NCBI GenBank assembly: GCA_002794035.1
Contig: PCXQ01000004.1
Coordinates: forward strand, 1-64,000
Reading direction: 5' to 3'
Origin: Candidatus Yanofskybacteria bacterium CG10_big_fil_rev_8_21_14_0_10_36_16
GTDB taxonomy: Bacteria; Patescibacteria; Paceibacteria; 2-02-FULL-40-12; IGHO2-01-FULL-4-A
DNA length: 64,000 nt
Shown: positions 49,321 to 58,367 of the stretch, piece by piece
How positions within the stretch are numbered: the stretch's first letter is position 1
How the letters are laid out: each line of letters starts with the position of its first letter
The notes under the pieces: generated by a model
Seen by the model: the letters and a program-made list of their open reading frames with translations, nothing else
Told to the model about the DNA's origin: nothing
Database searches by the model: none
Made by a program: the position numbers and the translations under genes

Positions 49321-49388
49321 TTCTATTAATCGCTTATTGTTAGGAAACGATAGCAACTTGCTGTAGTTACCTAATCATAGGCGGTTTA

Positions 49389-49835
49389 TTATACCCTCCT
49401 TGGTTTTGGTGGTTTTACGCCGTTGTGTGGCATTGGTGTAGTGTCAACAACCGATGTTATATTTATACCGGTTCCTGCAACTCCTCTAATTGCTGCCTCT
49501 CTGCCTGAACCGATACCTTTAACTGTGATTTCAGCTTCAACCATTCCTAATGCTTTAGCTTTTTCAGCAACATCTTTTGCAACAATGGTTGCAGCGTATG
49601 GTGTTGATTTCCTAGAGCCCTTAAATCCCAAGCTTCCAGCTGAAGACCAAAGTAAAACTTCTCCTTTGCTGTCTGCAACATTAACCAAGGTGTTATTAAA
49701 CGAAACGGATATGTTTATAATGCCTTTTGCAATTTTTTTGTTCCTTGCTTTTTTGCTCAATTTTAAAAGCACAGATTTGCTTTCATCTGCTGGTCCTAGT
49801 CCGTCACTTTTTGATATTACTCTTTTCTGTCCCAT
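49389..49835 (-). CDS. rpsK: Ribosomal protein uS11
   Basis: 148 residues. A 35-residue N-terminal extension rich in Lys and Ser precedes the core KGIINISVSFNNTLVNVADSKG; further motifs WSSAGSLGFKGSRKSTPYAA and the C-terminal DTTPMPHNGVKPPKPRRV are canonical. Platform protein of the small subunit. In the usual order between rpsM and rpsD. Confidence 0.96.
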   Translation of the reverse strand: MGQKRVISKSDGLGPADESKSVLLKLSKKARNKKIAKGIINISVSFNNTLVNVADSKGEVLLWSSAGSLGFKGSRKSTPYAATIVAKDVAEKAKALGMVEAEITVKGIGSGREAAIRGVAGTGINITSVVDTTPMPHNGVKPPKPRRV

Positions 49836-49900
49836 TTTTATTTAAGTCATGCCCTTAGCCAATTAATATTTAAGAGACATTGTCGGACATGTGTTATACA

Positions 49901-50284
49901 TTATGTTTTTTGTGCTGATGGTTTTTTACCGGAACCCATTGTCTTTCTTACGTTTCCTCTAAGGGTTCTTGAATTTGTCTTGGTTCTTCCATGTATTGGA
50001 AGTTTTCTTGCATGTCTTGTTCCTCTCCATGCGCCCACCTCTCTTAAATGCTTTATGTTTTCTCCAACCTCACGCCTTAAGTCACCCTCTGTTTTATAGT
50101 TTTTTTCAATAATGCCTTGAATTCGAGCTGACTCATCTTTCGTGAGTTCATTGGTTCTTTTATCAGGACTTACGTTGGCCGACTTCAAAATTATGGAGCT
50201 TGTGGTTGTTCCTATTCCGTAAATATAAGTTAGCGAATAAAGTATTTTTTTGTTGTCAGGTATGTCTATACCACTTATTCTCAT
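49901..50284 (-). CDS. rpsM: Ribosomal protein uS13
   Basis: 127 residues. RISGIDIPDNKKILYSLTYIYGIG at the start, GAWRGTRHARKLPIHGRTKTNSRT and a basic C-terminal tail that contacts tRNA. Complete and canonical, between rpmJ and rpsK. Confidence 0.96.
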   Translation of the reverse strand: MRISGIDIPDNKKILYSLTYIYGIGTTTSSIILKSANVSPDKRTNELTKDESARIQGIIEKNYKTEGDLRREVGENIKHLREVGAWRGTRHARKLPIHGRTKTNSRTLRGNVRKTMGSGKKPSAQKT

Positions 50285-50347
50285 AAATAATAGCTTATAG
50301 CTAAGAGGCCATAGAAACCATCTATTGCCGCCAAGTTTATAGGCAAA

Positions 50348-50461
50348 CTAACCCTGTCTTTGTTTATGTTTAGGGTTTTTACAAATACAATAAACCTTAC
50401 CCTTTCTGCGCACTAGCTTGCAATTATTACAAATTTTTTTAACTGATGAACGTACTTTCAT
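50348..50461 (-). CDS. rpmJ: Ribosomal protein bL36
   Basis: 37 residues: [14 protein letters not shown], then [11 protein letters not shown] and NPKHKQRQG. The zinc site is Cys-Cys-Cys plus His (CNNC ... C ... H), so this is the zinc-binding form. It sits in its usual place between infA and rpsM. Confidence 0.95.
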   Translation of the reverse strand: MKVRSSVKKICNNCKLVRRKGKVYCICKNPKHKQRQG

Positions 50462-50500
50462 AATTTATTTTTCAAATTCAATAATAATATATTTAGAATA

Positions 50501-50710
50501 TTATTTTCTAAACACTATTCTGCCTTTGTCTCCTTCAGGGCTTAATTCCAGGGTTACTTTGTCTCCTGGTATTACCTTTATATAATTCATCCTCATTTTG
50601 CCCGAAAGGTACGCCAAAATTTCTTTGCCGTCTTCTAATTTTACTCTGAATTTTGTATCAGGCAATGTTTCTGTTATCTCGCCTTCAACTTTTATTTTAT
50701 CGTCTGGCAT
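50501..50710 (-). CDS. infA: Translation initiation factor IF-1
   Basis: 69 residues, OB-fold. KIKVEGEITETLPDTKFRVKL, GKMRMNYIKVIPGDKVTLEL and the end GRIVFRK are typical. Binds the A site of the 30S subunit during initiation. First gene of the operon, with promoter and a leader hairpin upstream. Confidence 0.96.
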   Translation of the reverse strand: MPDDKIKVEGEITETLPDTKFRVKLEDGKEILAYLSGKMRMNYIKVIPGDKVTLELSPEGDKGRIVFRK

Positions 50711-50728
50711 TTAAAATATAGATAAAAA

Positions 50729-50748
50729 ACACCGCATAACAAATATGC
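50729..50748 (-). promoter_or_regulatory. Hairpin in the infA leader
   Basis: Minus strand GCATA-TTTGT-TATGC followed by GGTGTTTTTT, between the promoter and the infA start. It may be an attenuator; the stem is only five or six base pairs. Confidence 0.4.
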
Positions 50749-50781
50749 AGAGCTATCTTCAGTACTTTTTACCTATGGTTT

Positions 50782-50810
50782 ATGATAACAAATAAATTAA
50801 ATAAATGCAA
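50782..50810 (-). promoter_or_regulatory. Promoter of the infA ribosomal operon
   Basis: Minus strand TTGCAT (50805-50810), 17-base spacer, TATCAT (50782-50787). Confidence 0.6.
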
Positions 50811-50860
50811 TAGAAAATACCAACTGTTAATATATGTAAATAAAAACCTATAAATATGCC

Positions 50861-53023
50861 CTACTTATTATTATCTATTACAATTTCTATCTTTTCCTCT
50901 TCCGTGGGTATTTCGTTAACCCAGAAAGGAGAAAGTGTTATTTTGGCCTTCTCAATCTCATTAAAATTTGAGAAATAATCCCTAACTTGACTTTCTTTCA
51001 TGCCTTTTATTTCTTCAAGTATTTCATTTTTATCAATGACATATGCTGATTCTCCGTTAACTTTTACAGTAAAACCAATCTTATTTTCATCTTTCTCAGA
51101 CTCGTGTTCAGTATAAGATATTAGTGTTTTATCTTCTAACAATTTAAAATTATCTTCTCCTATCTTGGAAGTTTCTATGATTTTAACAATATCATCTTCT
51201 CTAAAGGCAATGACAGATGCTGTGCCAGAAACTGACATTTCAAAGGTTGCTACTGCCGTTCCTGATTCAACAAGCGTATCAGGTTCACTAATTTTTATTG
51301 ATATCATTCCTGCTGTTTTTAGATCTCCAATTTTATTTTTTATAGAATCTTCTAACTCATTTTTTAACTTTGTCGAAAGTTCAATTTGCGCTTCTGCAAG
51401 ATCTGTCTCTGTGACGACAGGAGATGGGCCTATCATTCCTCCGATCATAGGCTTTTCTGATTCCGCGTAAAATTCAGTAAATTTAGATTTTCCTTCAAAG
51501 CCCGGTATCGTAAATCTGGCTGGACCTATGTTGTAATTATTACCTGCCTTATCAGCTACTATCTCAACTTTTATAGACCCGGGTGTATCTCCTTCTCTCG
51601 CCGGGACAACAATACTAACAGGAATTCTAAATATTAGTCCCTCAGGTGATTCAAAACGAGTTGTTGCTACAAGGCGTTGGGAGGTGCCCGAGGTATTGTA
51701 TATAGTTATTTCTCCGCGTGCCTTTTGAGCAACTTCTTTGTTTCCACTTGAAGTAAAGGCACCTTTGACTTCTTTGGTTTCTTCAAACTTTTGTCCAGGA
51801 ACTTGATCAAGGGCATAGTTTGTTGCTGATATATCAGTTAACGCAGATGCTTTAAATTCAAAATCCAAAGGTTGTTTTTTAGGGTTAATAACAATTTTTA
51901 CACTTCCTAGTTTTATATATAAAACGGTACCGAGTGCTAGAACGGCAATAGTGACTGCAATTGCAGAAATCTTTCTTATCAGATTTGTCTTTTGCAGGGT
52001 TGGCTTGTTTGGCTTTTGAAAATTAAATTTTTTCATTTTGTCACCAAATTTTTCAGTACCATAAGTTTTACTGCCTCCAGTAAGCCACAACTTTGATATT
52101 TCATCATCTCTAGACGAAGGCTTGGGTTTAAGTTCTGAATTAATAATCACGCTCTCTTTTTTGGGGCGCGGACTCTCTGGTTTTACTTTTTCACCAGAAT
52201 ATTTTTGTTCAGGAGGTATGATGTCTGTTATGACTTTGTTATGAAGAGGATTACCTTTAAATGCTACGAGTGTTGCCATGGCTTGTGGTATGGTTTCACT
52301 TATAGCATCTTCTTCTGTTTCTGCATGATCAACTTCGATTGGGGTAAAACTCGCAGCTCTCCCCCAATAGTTTAATTCGTCTTCCTCATCAGATTTTGCC
52401 GGTTTTTTCTCTAGTGTTTGTTCGGGTTCTTTTGCTAGTTCATTCAGATCTTCATTTTTTTCTTTGGCATCTTCTTCAGTTTGTTCAGATTCATCTTCTT
52501 CATCCTCCTCCCCTTCTTGATCTTCAGCATTCTCATTTTCTTCAGACGCCACATCTTCATCTTTAAAACGCCCTGCACCGCGACTTACAATTCGCTCAAG
52601 GGGATCTTCGGAATTTTCTTCATTGTCTTCTTGTTCTGAGTCTTCGGATTCAAAATCTTCCTTTTCTTGTTCTTCTCCTTGATTCTCATTGTCTGTCTCC
52701 TGAGGAATTTCGGGGCTAGCAATCGATGCCTCTCTAATTGTGTAATTTGGAGATTTTTTTTGGGTAAACATAACTTCAACGCCCGTTTCCATAGCTAATT
52801 GTGCTGTTTGCTGTTCCCCAGTCATTATAGTAAGCTGAACATTTGTTTTATCAGCATAATCTTTAATCATTGCCATTCTTGTTTCATCCTGAAGAACCGT
52901 CAGCCCTTTAGGCAAAATTAAAATCACCTCATCGGCGTCACCGTGGGTGCTATCTTTTAGAGCGCTTATAATTTCCTCAAAGGTATCCCCTGCGGAAACA
53001 TTTATGACTTTGGTACCTGACAT
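50861..53023 (-). CDS. Baseplate-J-like membrane protein with acidic linker
   Basis: About 720 residues from ATG 53023 (SGTKVINVSAGDTFEEII). Order: N-terminal alpha/beta domain (about 1-95); very acidic linker of Glu/Asp/Ser (about 115-215); a more mixed, partly proline-rich stretch; one membrane helix (about 350-372); then a baseplate-J-like beta domain (RLVATTRFESPEGLIFRIP, PAREGDTPGSIKVEIVAD, about 440-530) and a C-terminal part. A cytoplasmic head and an exported phage-like domain are thus joined. Such proteins recur in Patescibacteria; function unknown. Confidence 0.78.
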   Translation of the reverse strand: MSGTKVINVSAGDTFEEIISALKDSTHGDADEVILILPKGLTVLQDETRMAMIKDYADKTNVQLTIMTGEQQTAQLAMETGVEVMFTQKKSPNYTIREASIASPEIPQETDNENQGEEQEKEDFESEDSEQEDNEENSEDPLERIVSRGAGRFKDEDVASEENENAEDQEGEEDEEDESEQTEEDAKEKNEDLNELAKEPEQTLEKKPAKSDEEDELNYWGRAASFTPIEVDHAETEEDAISETIPQAMATLVAFKGNPLHNKVITDIIPPEQKYSGEKVKPESPRPKKESVIINSELKPKPSSRDDEISKLWLTGGSKTYGTEKFGDKMKKFNFQKPNKPTLQKTNLIRKISAIAVTIAVLALGTVLYIKLGSVKIVINPKKQPLDFEFKASALTDISATNYALDQVPGQKFEETKEVKGAFTSSGNKEVAQKARGEITIYNTSGTSQRLVATTRFESPEGLIFRIPVSIVVPAREGDTPGSIKVEIVADKAGNNYNIGPARFTIPGFEGKSKFTEFYAESEKPMIGGMIGPSPVVTETDLAEAQIELSTKLKNELEDSIKNKIGDLKTAGMISIKISEPDTLVESGTAVATFEMSVSGTASVIAFREDDIVKIIETSKIGEDNFKLLEDKTLISYTEHESEKDENKIGFTVKVNGESAYVIDKNEILEEIKGMKESQVRDYFSNFNEIEKAKITLSPFWVNEIPTEEEKIEIVIDNNK

Positions 53024-53064
53024 TGATAAAATTATATCATATTTCAAGTAGAGATATATCAACA

Positions 53065-53088
53065 CAAAAACCGCTAAGGCGGTTTTTG
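53065..53088 (-). terminator. Intrinsic terminator of alaS
   Basis: AAAAACCGC and GCGGTTTTT arms, loop CTTA, on the minus strand. Confidence 0.85.
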
Positions 53089-53116
53089 TTATTTACAAAA
53101 TTTAAAACCAGAAAAA

Positions 53117-54880
53117 TTATTCTACAATGGCTCTTATTCTCCTTATACCAGTACCCACCGACTGTTCTTTTTTAATAGTTATACGGCCTATCTCCCCCGT
53201 TTGTTCTACATGCGGACCCCCGCAAAGCTCCCGGCTAAATGGCTTATCCCAGTCACCTACTGTATAGACTTTTACAGTAGATGGATATTTTTCTTTAAAG
53301 AAGGACAACGCGCCAAGCTTTACGGCCTCCTCATAAGGCATCTCGCGCATTGTAACCAACAAATCATCATCCACTGCCTTGTTAGCAAGATTTTCAATTT
53401 CTTTTTTTTCTTCATCTGTTAGCTTGCGGTTAAAATTAAAATCAAATCTCAGCCGTTCGGCTGTAATATCAGAACCAGCTTGATGAACTTCTTCGCCTAA
53501 AACCTTGCGCAATGCAGCATGCAAAAGGTGAGTAGCCGTATGTAATCTTGTAACTTTTTTTAATTCTTCTTCGTTACCAGCTTTGAGTTCCCCTGTATCT
53601 AATATAAGTCCATGGCCTCCGAATTTCTTTTCTTGCCCAGCCTTTGATAATTCTTTATGCTTTTCCATTTCTGCCTCAAAACTTTTGGTATCTAACTCGA
53701 CCCCTTTTTCTTCAGCAAGCTCTTTGGTAAGTTCAACTGGAAATCCAAAGGTTGTATATAAGTCAAAAACATCTTTACCAGATATCACATTAGTTCCAGA
53801 ACTTATTCTCTCAAATTCTTTTATGCCATTGCTTAGTGCCTTGCTAAATTTATATCTTTCGTTTTCTATTACTTCCAATATTTCGTCCTGTTTTTTTGAG
53901 AGTTCAGGATATACACCGACATAAATATCATGAGAAACAACATGCAGTATTCTTTTGTAAATATCATCGGGCAAATCAAGAGATTTAACATATCTTATTG
54001 CCCTTCTTAATAGACGTCTCAAAACATATCCTTGTTCTGAGTTTGACGGCAAAACACCGTCTGAAATCATAAAAATTGCCGCTTTCATGTGATCAGCAAT
54101 TATTCTTTCTGCTTTTCTATTATTCTCATGATCATACAATTCTTTTCCCCTAATCTCTGTTATTACCGGCAAAGAAAGGTCTGTTTCATAAACATTGTTT
54201 TTTCCTTGAAGCATAACTGCCAAACGCTCAAGACCCATACCAGTATCTATGCCCTTTATTTCTAAAGGTAAATATTTTTTATGTTCATCACAGAAAAATT
54301 CATTAAAGACAATATTCCATATCTCAACACCATCTATATAAATCTCCGTTGTGGGTCCGCATGGGCCCTTGCTTCCTGTCGGACCCCAAAAATTATCTTC
54401 TTTATCTCCAAAAATTATTTTATCATCAGGCACACCAAATGATTTCCATATTTCTAGAGACTCTCTGTCTTCAGGGATATTGTTTTCATGATCACCCTTA
54501 AATATAGAAACAACTACTCTTTCTGGTGATATCCCCAAATCTTTTATCATAAAATCATACCCATATTGTATTGCTTCTTTTTTCCAGTACCCACCGAATG
54601 AAAAATTGCCCAACATTTCAAAAAAGGTTGCGTGAGTGTTGTCTCCAACCTCTTCTATGTCTACTGTCCTCACTGACTTTTGAATAGATGCGGTATTTTT
54701 AGAACCAAAGTCTTTAATTGGATCTGCCTCGCCTGTATAGTATTTTTTAAACTGTTGCATACCTGCGGTTGTAAAAAGCACCGACGGGTCATCGGGCAAA
54801 AGAGAGCTTGATGGCACAACCGCGTGACCTCGCTCTTTAAAAAAGTTTAGGAATTTTTCACGAATTTCTTGATGTGTCAT
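53117..54880 (-). CDS. alaS: Alanyl-tRNA synthetase, short form
   Basis: About 587 residues from ATG 54880 (THQEIREKFLNFFKERGH) against about 875 in most bacteria. Class II catalytic core (HAVVPSSSLLPDDPSVLFTTAG, GLERLAVMLQG), tRNA recognition region, and the editing domain with HTATHLLHAAL and CGGPHVEQTGEIG are present. The oligomerisation and C-Ala domain that should follow is missing; the protein ends right after the editing domain. A promoter and SD are not clear. Confidence 0.95.
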   Translation of the reverse strand: MTHQEIREKFLNFFKERGHAVVPSSSLLPDDPSVLFTTAGMQQFKKYYTGEADPIKDFGSKNTASIQKSVRTVDIEEVGDNTHATFFEMLGNFSFGGYWKKEAIQYGYDFMIKDLGISPERVVVSIFKGDHENNIPEDRESLEIWKSFGVPDDKIIFGDKEDNFWGPTGSKGPCGPTTEIYIDGVEIWNIVFNEFFCDEHKKYLPLEIKGIDTGMGLERLAVMLQGKNNVYETDLSLPVITEIRGKELYDHENNRKAERIIADHMKAAIFMISDGVLPSNSEQGYVLRRLLRRAIRYVKSLDLPDDIYKRILHVVSHDIYVGVYPELSKKQDEILEVIENERYKFSKALSNGIKEFERISSGTNVISGKDVFDLYTTFGFPVELTKELAEEKGVELDTKSFEAEMEKHKELSKAGQEKKFGGHGLILDTGELKAGNEEELKKVTRLHTATHLLHAALRKVLGEEVHQAGSDITAERLRFDFNFNRKLTDEEKKEIENLANKAVDDDLLVTMREMPYEEAVKLGALSFFKEKYPSTVKVYTVGDWDKPFSRELCGGPHVEQTGEIGRITIKKEQSVGTGIRRIRAIVE

Positions 54881-54888
54881 ATCACCAT

Positions 54889-54916
54889 AATAAAATAAAA
54901 GCCCCAAAAGGGCAAT
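54889..54916 (-). terminator. Short terminator before alaS
   Basis: Minus strand GCCC-TTTT-GGGGC followed by TTTTATTTTATT, at the end of the gene at 54916-55455. Confidence 0.65.
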
Positions 54917-55455
54917 TATGTATATTCATTTTTTGTAACCAAAAGAGAAATACTGCAACAATCTAAACAAAGAGAAAACCAGCTTCTTGACCAAACATCA
55001 CCCTCTGCACTATCAAATTCTTGTGCATATCTATAAACGATAATACTTCTGTTTTTACAATTCGGACAATCCGTCTTCCACAAACCTGAATCATCTTCAA
55101 CAACCTTAACATTTTTAAGACCAATTTCTAGTGTTTCTTTTTTTCCTATTTCCATTAATTGTTTCATAAAGACGTATTGCCTTGGACTTAGAGGATTTTT
55201 TGGATCAAAATTTGTGACAGAATCATTTATAAAACAACAAAATGCCTCATATTTACCGGGATAATGACCCGGAGGGTTCCAGCTCCGCTTTAAAGATTTA
55301 ATTAATCCCAAAACCCGACTATTGCCTTTCTGGTCTTTTTTAAGTTGATCAATCTTGGAGCTTAATTCTTGAATTAGTTCATTTGTTTTTAAAACAATCT
55401 CCTTTGTTCCAGTTTCTATGTTTTCAATTTTTCTTGCAAGTTCATTTCCCTGCAC
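54916..55455 (-). CDS. Hypothetical protein with coiled coil and zinc-type cysteines
   Basis: 179 residues from GTG 55455, supported by AAGGAG six bases upstream. N-terminal coiled coil (about 5-45), then WNPPGHYPGKYEAFCCF, and a probable zinc site formed by CPNC (about 127-130) and CLDCC (about 165-169). Perhaps nucleic-acid or protein binding; no family recognised. Single-gene unit between two terminators. Confidence 0.68.
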   Translation of the reverse strand: MQGNELARKIENIETGTKEIVLKTNELIQELSSKIDQLKKDQKGNSRVLGLIKSLKRSWNPPGHYPGKYEAFCCFINDSVTNFDPKNPLSPRQYVFMKQLMEIGKKETLEIGLKNVKVVEDDSGLWKTDCPNCKNRSIIVYRYAQEFDSAEGDVWSRSWFSLCLDCCSISLLVTKNEYT

Positions 55456-55519
55456 GATCTTCTCCTTTAAAATTATTAAGAACTAAATATTTTGTAACAA
55501 ATTGTCTTAATAATGTCAA

Positions 55520-55555
55520 ATTAAAACCCCGTCCTTAGAGGCAGGATTTTAATTT
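55520..55555 (-). terminator. Imperfect terminator
   Basis: AAAAYCCYG...CRGGRTTTT pairing with mismatches, minus strand, between the small membrane gene at 55575 and the next gene. Confidence 0.45.
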
Positions 55556-55574
55556 GATTTAAGTAATTTCTAAT

Positions 55575-55847
55575 TTAATTCTCTTTAACTTCTCCCCGGT
55601 TTAATTTGTGGAATTTACGTTTTTTATTAAGAAGATAAATGCCAAATGCTATTAGTAAAATGGGCCAGAATGCATCACTAAAAATACCTAGTTCGCGAGC
55701 TAAAAAATAAACTCCCAGAATTACAAAAAACCAGCCCCAAAATAAACCCTTGCCTCCATGGCAGTAACGACAACCAGAATCCATGCATTTTTGGTGCCAA
55801 TTTTTTATTTCCTCTTTGTTGTTTTGTTTATTATTTTCCTTTTCCAT
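55575..55847 (-). CDS. Small membrane protein with LiaI/LiaF-like helices
   Basis: About 90 residues from ATG 55847 (EKENNKQNNKEE). A cysteine-containing head (CMDSGCRYCHGG) precedes two helices, WGWFFVILGVYFLAREL and FWPILLIAFGIYLLNKK, the common LiaI-LiaF/DUF5668-type hairpin of cell-envelope stress proteins. The Cys/His head may bind metal. Role unknown. Confidence 0.68.
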   Translation of the reverse strand: MEKENNKQNNKEEIKNWHQKCMDSGCRYCHGGKGLFWGWFFVILGVYFLARELGIFSDAFWPILLIAFGIYLLNKKRKFHKLNRGEVKEN

Positions 55848-55903
55848 AATTAAATAATACATTAATTTTGACATTTTAGCAAATAGTATTTACTTTAAAA
55901 AGG

Positions 55904-55932
55904 TTGAAAATTTGACCTAAATATGTCATTAT
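55904..55932 (+). promoter_or_regulatory. Promoter of the gene at 55968
   Basis: TTGAAA (55904-55909), 17-base spacer, CATTAT (55927-55932), with AAGGA before the ATG. Confidence 0.55.
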
Positions 55933-55967
55933 GTTCCTAGTTTATTTACAAAATAAGGAATAGAAAA

Positions 55968-56993
55968 ATGAGAACAATAGATTTGTCCCATGAAAAACTC
56001 TTGAGGTTAACGGGTCATTACAATGAAAGAATAGGAAATAGAGGTATTAAGGAATTTGTTAAAAGATATTTGGCTATGAGTTTTACAGAGGTTATTGATG
56101 AATTTGATCAAAAATTATATAAAGCCTCTGAAGAAATAAAAAACCGCCTATTATATGAATTTAAGGAACCAATTCATTTTAAGACCGCTTGGGATCTTGC
56201 CAACATGCGCAGACCTCTTAAGTGCTATGATTTTCTTTCTTATACTAACCCGGAAAAAATTGGAATTTTATGCGGAATAAATAGAAGCAAGGCAACATCG
56301 CTTTCTACAGATTTGAATTTATTTAATTTAGAAGGTTGTAATGTTCTTGAACTAAACTTTTCTCTTTACTGGTGGAATAACACCGTACGCCATATTTGGT
56401 CTGTCATAATTTTAAATTATCTTATATCAACAACTTCTAGGAATGGAAAAAAATTACTGGGAGGAGATTTTTCTTCAGATAGAAAATTTGAGGCAGAATC
56501 AATTTCGTTTGGACAGCCCTTAGAAAAGCTAGTTGAAATTAAAAGTGTTGATACAAAAGAAGCCGACAGTTTGCATTCCTTATATTATAAAGCGCATTTA
56601 GGATCTAGGTTTTGTGAATTTGAAGCAGGAAATTCATTTAAAGAGTGGTTGAAAAATATTAATCTTGGAGATTTGCAAAAGCATGGCTTAACATTTCAAG
56701 AAGCCCACCTTGTACTTCTTGCAGGCAGTCAGGTTAATCCAGAAATTGAGATAGAAATGAGGTGGGACCAAACTATTAAATTTTATAGATTTGTTTGTTT
56801 TGTTAAAAATTTAAACACTCATGGATTTAAAGATGAGGACAGGACGGTGCATATTCAGGAAAGTTTATTATTAGCTTTTTTTGAAAACTCAAAACCAGAA
56901 ATACAAGCATCAATGGTGCGACTTTTAATCAGTGCTGGATTCAATAAAGCTCGCGATCTTTTATTTAAATCCATAAATCACGATGCTGTATAA
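55968..56993 (+). CDS. Hypothetical protein, 341 residues
   Basis: Soluble, mixed alpha/beta, no signal or membrane helix. Notable stretches: HYNERIGNRGIKEFVKRYL, PEKIGILCGINRSKA and FSLYWWNNTVRHIWSV. GINRSKATSLSTDLN might be a helix-turn-helix, but weakly so. It is the only plus-strand gene between 46 and 64 kb, with own promoter and terminator, so it is likely a functional unit. I do not recognise it. Confidence 0.62.
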   Translation: MRTIDLSHEKLLRLTGHYNERIGNRGIKEFVKRYLAMSFTEVIDEFDQKLYKASEEIKNRLLYEFKEPIHFKTAWDLANMRRPLKCYDFLSYTNPEKIGILCGINRSKATSLSTDLNLFNLEGCNVLELNFSLYWWNNTVRHIWSVIILNYLISTTSRNGKKLLGGDFSSDRKFEAESISFGQPLEKLVEIKSVDTKEADSLHSLYYKAHLGSRFCEFEAGNSFKEWLKNINLGDLQKHGLTFQEAHLVLLAGSQVNPEIEIEMRWDQTIKFYRFVCFVKNLNTHGFKDEDRTVHIQESLLLAFFENSKPEIQASMVRLLISAGFNKARDLLFKSINHDAV

Positions 56994-57001
56994 GTTTATT
57001 C

Positions 57002-57030
57002 AAAAACTGCCCAATTTTGGACAGTTTTTT
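57002..57030 (+). terminator. Intrinsic terminator
   Basis: AAAAACTGCCC and GGACAGTTTTTT arms; lies between convergent genes. Confidence 0.75.
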
Positions 57031-57039
57031 ATTTTTATA

Positions 57040-57402
57040 TTATTTATTAGATTTTTTATCCATCAAATAATATAAGGCAAGCGGAGCAGCCCAGTTAGCC
57101 CATCTCTCAAAGAAATCCCATACAGGATCGGGTCCGAAGGGCCATCTGAGAAGCGCAGTCCATAGCCCCCAAAAGGCCATCCACAAAATTGCAGGGCGCA
57201 ACGGCTTAACGAGTATTAAGATTGCGAGTGTAATATCCATTATACCGACTATCAACAATAAGCTTGTCATCATTGATGGGTCTGTAATTCCAAACGGTTC
57301 AAAATACTTAAACCACCCCTCTTTGCCCTGAAGAGCAAATACGCCATGGCCTAGAAATTCTCCGAAAAGACCAAGACGCAAAATCCACATAATTTTATTC
57401 AT
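57040..57402 (-). CDS. DoxX-like small membrane protein
   Basis: 120 residues, four hydrophobic helices (about 5-22, 42-63, 68-88 and 100-115), start RLGLFGEFLGHGVFALQGKEG and ending YYLMDKKSNK. It resembles DoxX-like proteins, often linked to redox stress. It follows ccdA on the same strand (143 bases), perhaps as the end of the redox operon. Confidence 0.65.
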   Translation of the reverse strand: MNKIMWILRLGLFGEFLGHGVFALQGKEGWFKYFEPFGITDPSMMTSLLLIVGIMDITLAILILVKPLRPAILWMAFWGLWTALLRWPFGPDPVWDFFERWANWAAPLALYYLMDKKSNK

Positions 57403-57545
57403 AAATTTAAATAATTATTTAAAAAGTTGTTTTATAATTCGGCCTGATTTAATTATACTCTAATTTAAATTTACGATATCCACCTGTTATAAATTTAAAT
57501 ACAAAGAACAGGCCATTGTAATTATTTTGCAATGAGATTAGTAAA

Positions 57546-58298
57546 TTAAAGAAATCCATTTACAAAATTTTGAAATCCATCAAACTGGAAGAAGAATCCT
57601 TGTAATTGTGCAAATACGTTTGAAAATTGGTCAGTAATCAAAAGGAATCCTAAGAAAATTAAGAATACGCCAGCAATAATATTTATTATTCTCATTATTC
57701 TATCCATTTTACTGAAGGTAGTGAATGATTTACCTATTAAAAGAGCGGTCAGAAGGAAAGGGATAGCAAGACCCGCTGAAAATAAGGCTAGCAAATAAAT
57801 CCCCTGAAAAACTTGCCCTTGCGTTGAAGCAATCAAAAGCACCGAACCAAGAATGGGACCTACGCAGGGTGACCAACCGAGGGCAAAAAGTGAACCAAGA
57901 AAAAAAGAATTGCCTTTTGTGGGCTTTTGGAAAAATACCGGTATATAAATCTTTTTTTCTGCATTTAAAAAGTTAACTTTAAGAACTCCCATTATAAACA
58001 ATCCGAAAAGCACAATAAGAATACCACCTATGCGTTGAAGCCATATCTTAACTCCTATGATTTGTCCCAAAAAAGAAAAAGCTACACCGAAAAGAATAAA
58101 TACAATAGAAAATCCAAGGACATAAAAAAACGCATTGCTAAATATTTTCCACCTAACAAGTTTTAATTTTGCAGGATCACTCAACTCCTCTTGTGGAACT
58201 CCTGAAATCAAACCCAAAAACGCCGGCACTAAAGGCAATGTGCATGGAGCAAAAAAAGTAAAGAAACCTGCAACAAAAGATGAAAAGGCTAATCCCAT
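57546..58298 (-). CDS. ccdA: Cytochrome c biogenesis protein CcdA
   Basis: 250 residues, six to seven helices. The two redox cysteines are in FFAPCTLPLVPAFLGLISG (about 19) and ALGWSPCVGPILGSVLL (about 146). It carries reducing power across the membrane to an exported thioredoxin, most likely the TlpA-like protein encoded just upstream. No cytochrome c genes are in the window, so general thiol reduction is likelier than haem maturation. Confidence 0.93.
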   Translation of the reverse strand: MGLAFSSFVAGFFTFFAPCTLPLVPAFLGLISGVPQEELSDPAKLKLVRWKIFSNAFFYVLGFSIVFILFGVAFSFLGQIIGVKIWLQRIGGILIVLFGLFIMGVLKVNFLNAEKKIYIPVFFQKPTKGNSFFLGSLFALGWSPCVGPILGSVLLIASTQGQVFQGIYLLALFSAGLAIPFLLTALLIGKSFTTFSKMDRIMRIINIIAGVFLIFLGFLLITDQFSNVFAQLQGFFFQFDGFQNFVNGFL

Positions 58299-58367
58299 AA
58301 AACAATATTGTGCCGGTAATTATTAATTATTAATTAAGAAATAAACGATAATTACACGGCCCCTAAT

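Noticed and set aside
49357..49395. TATAATA just before rpsD as a -10 box
   Set aside because: It is formed by the last codon and stop of rpsK (GTA TAA) and has no -35 at proper distance.
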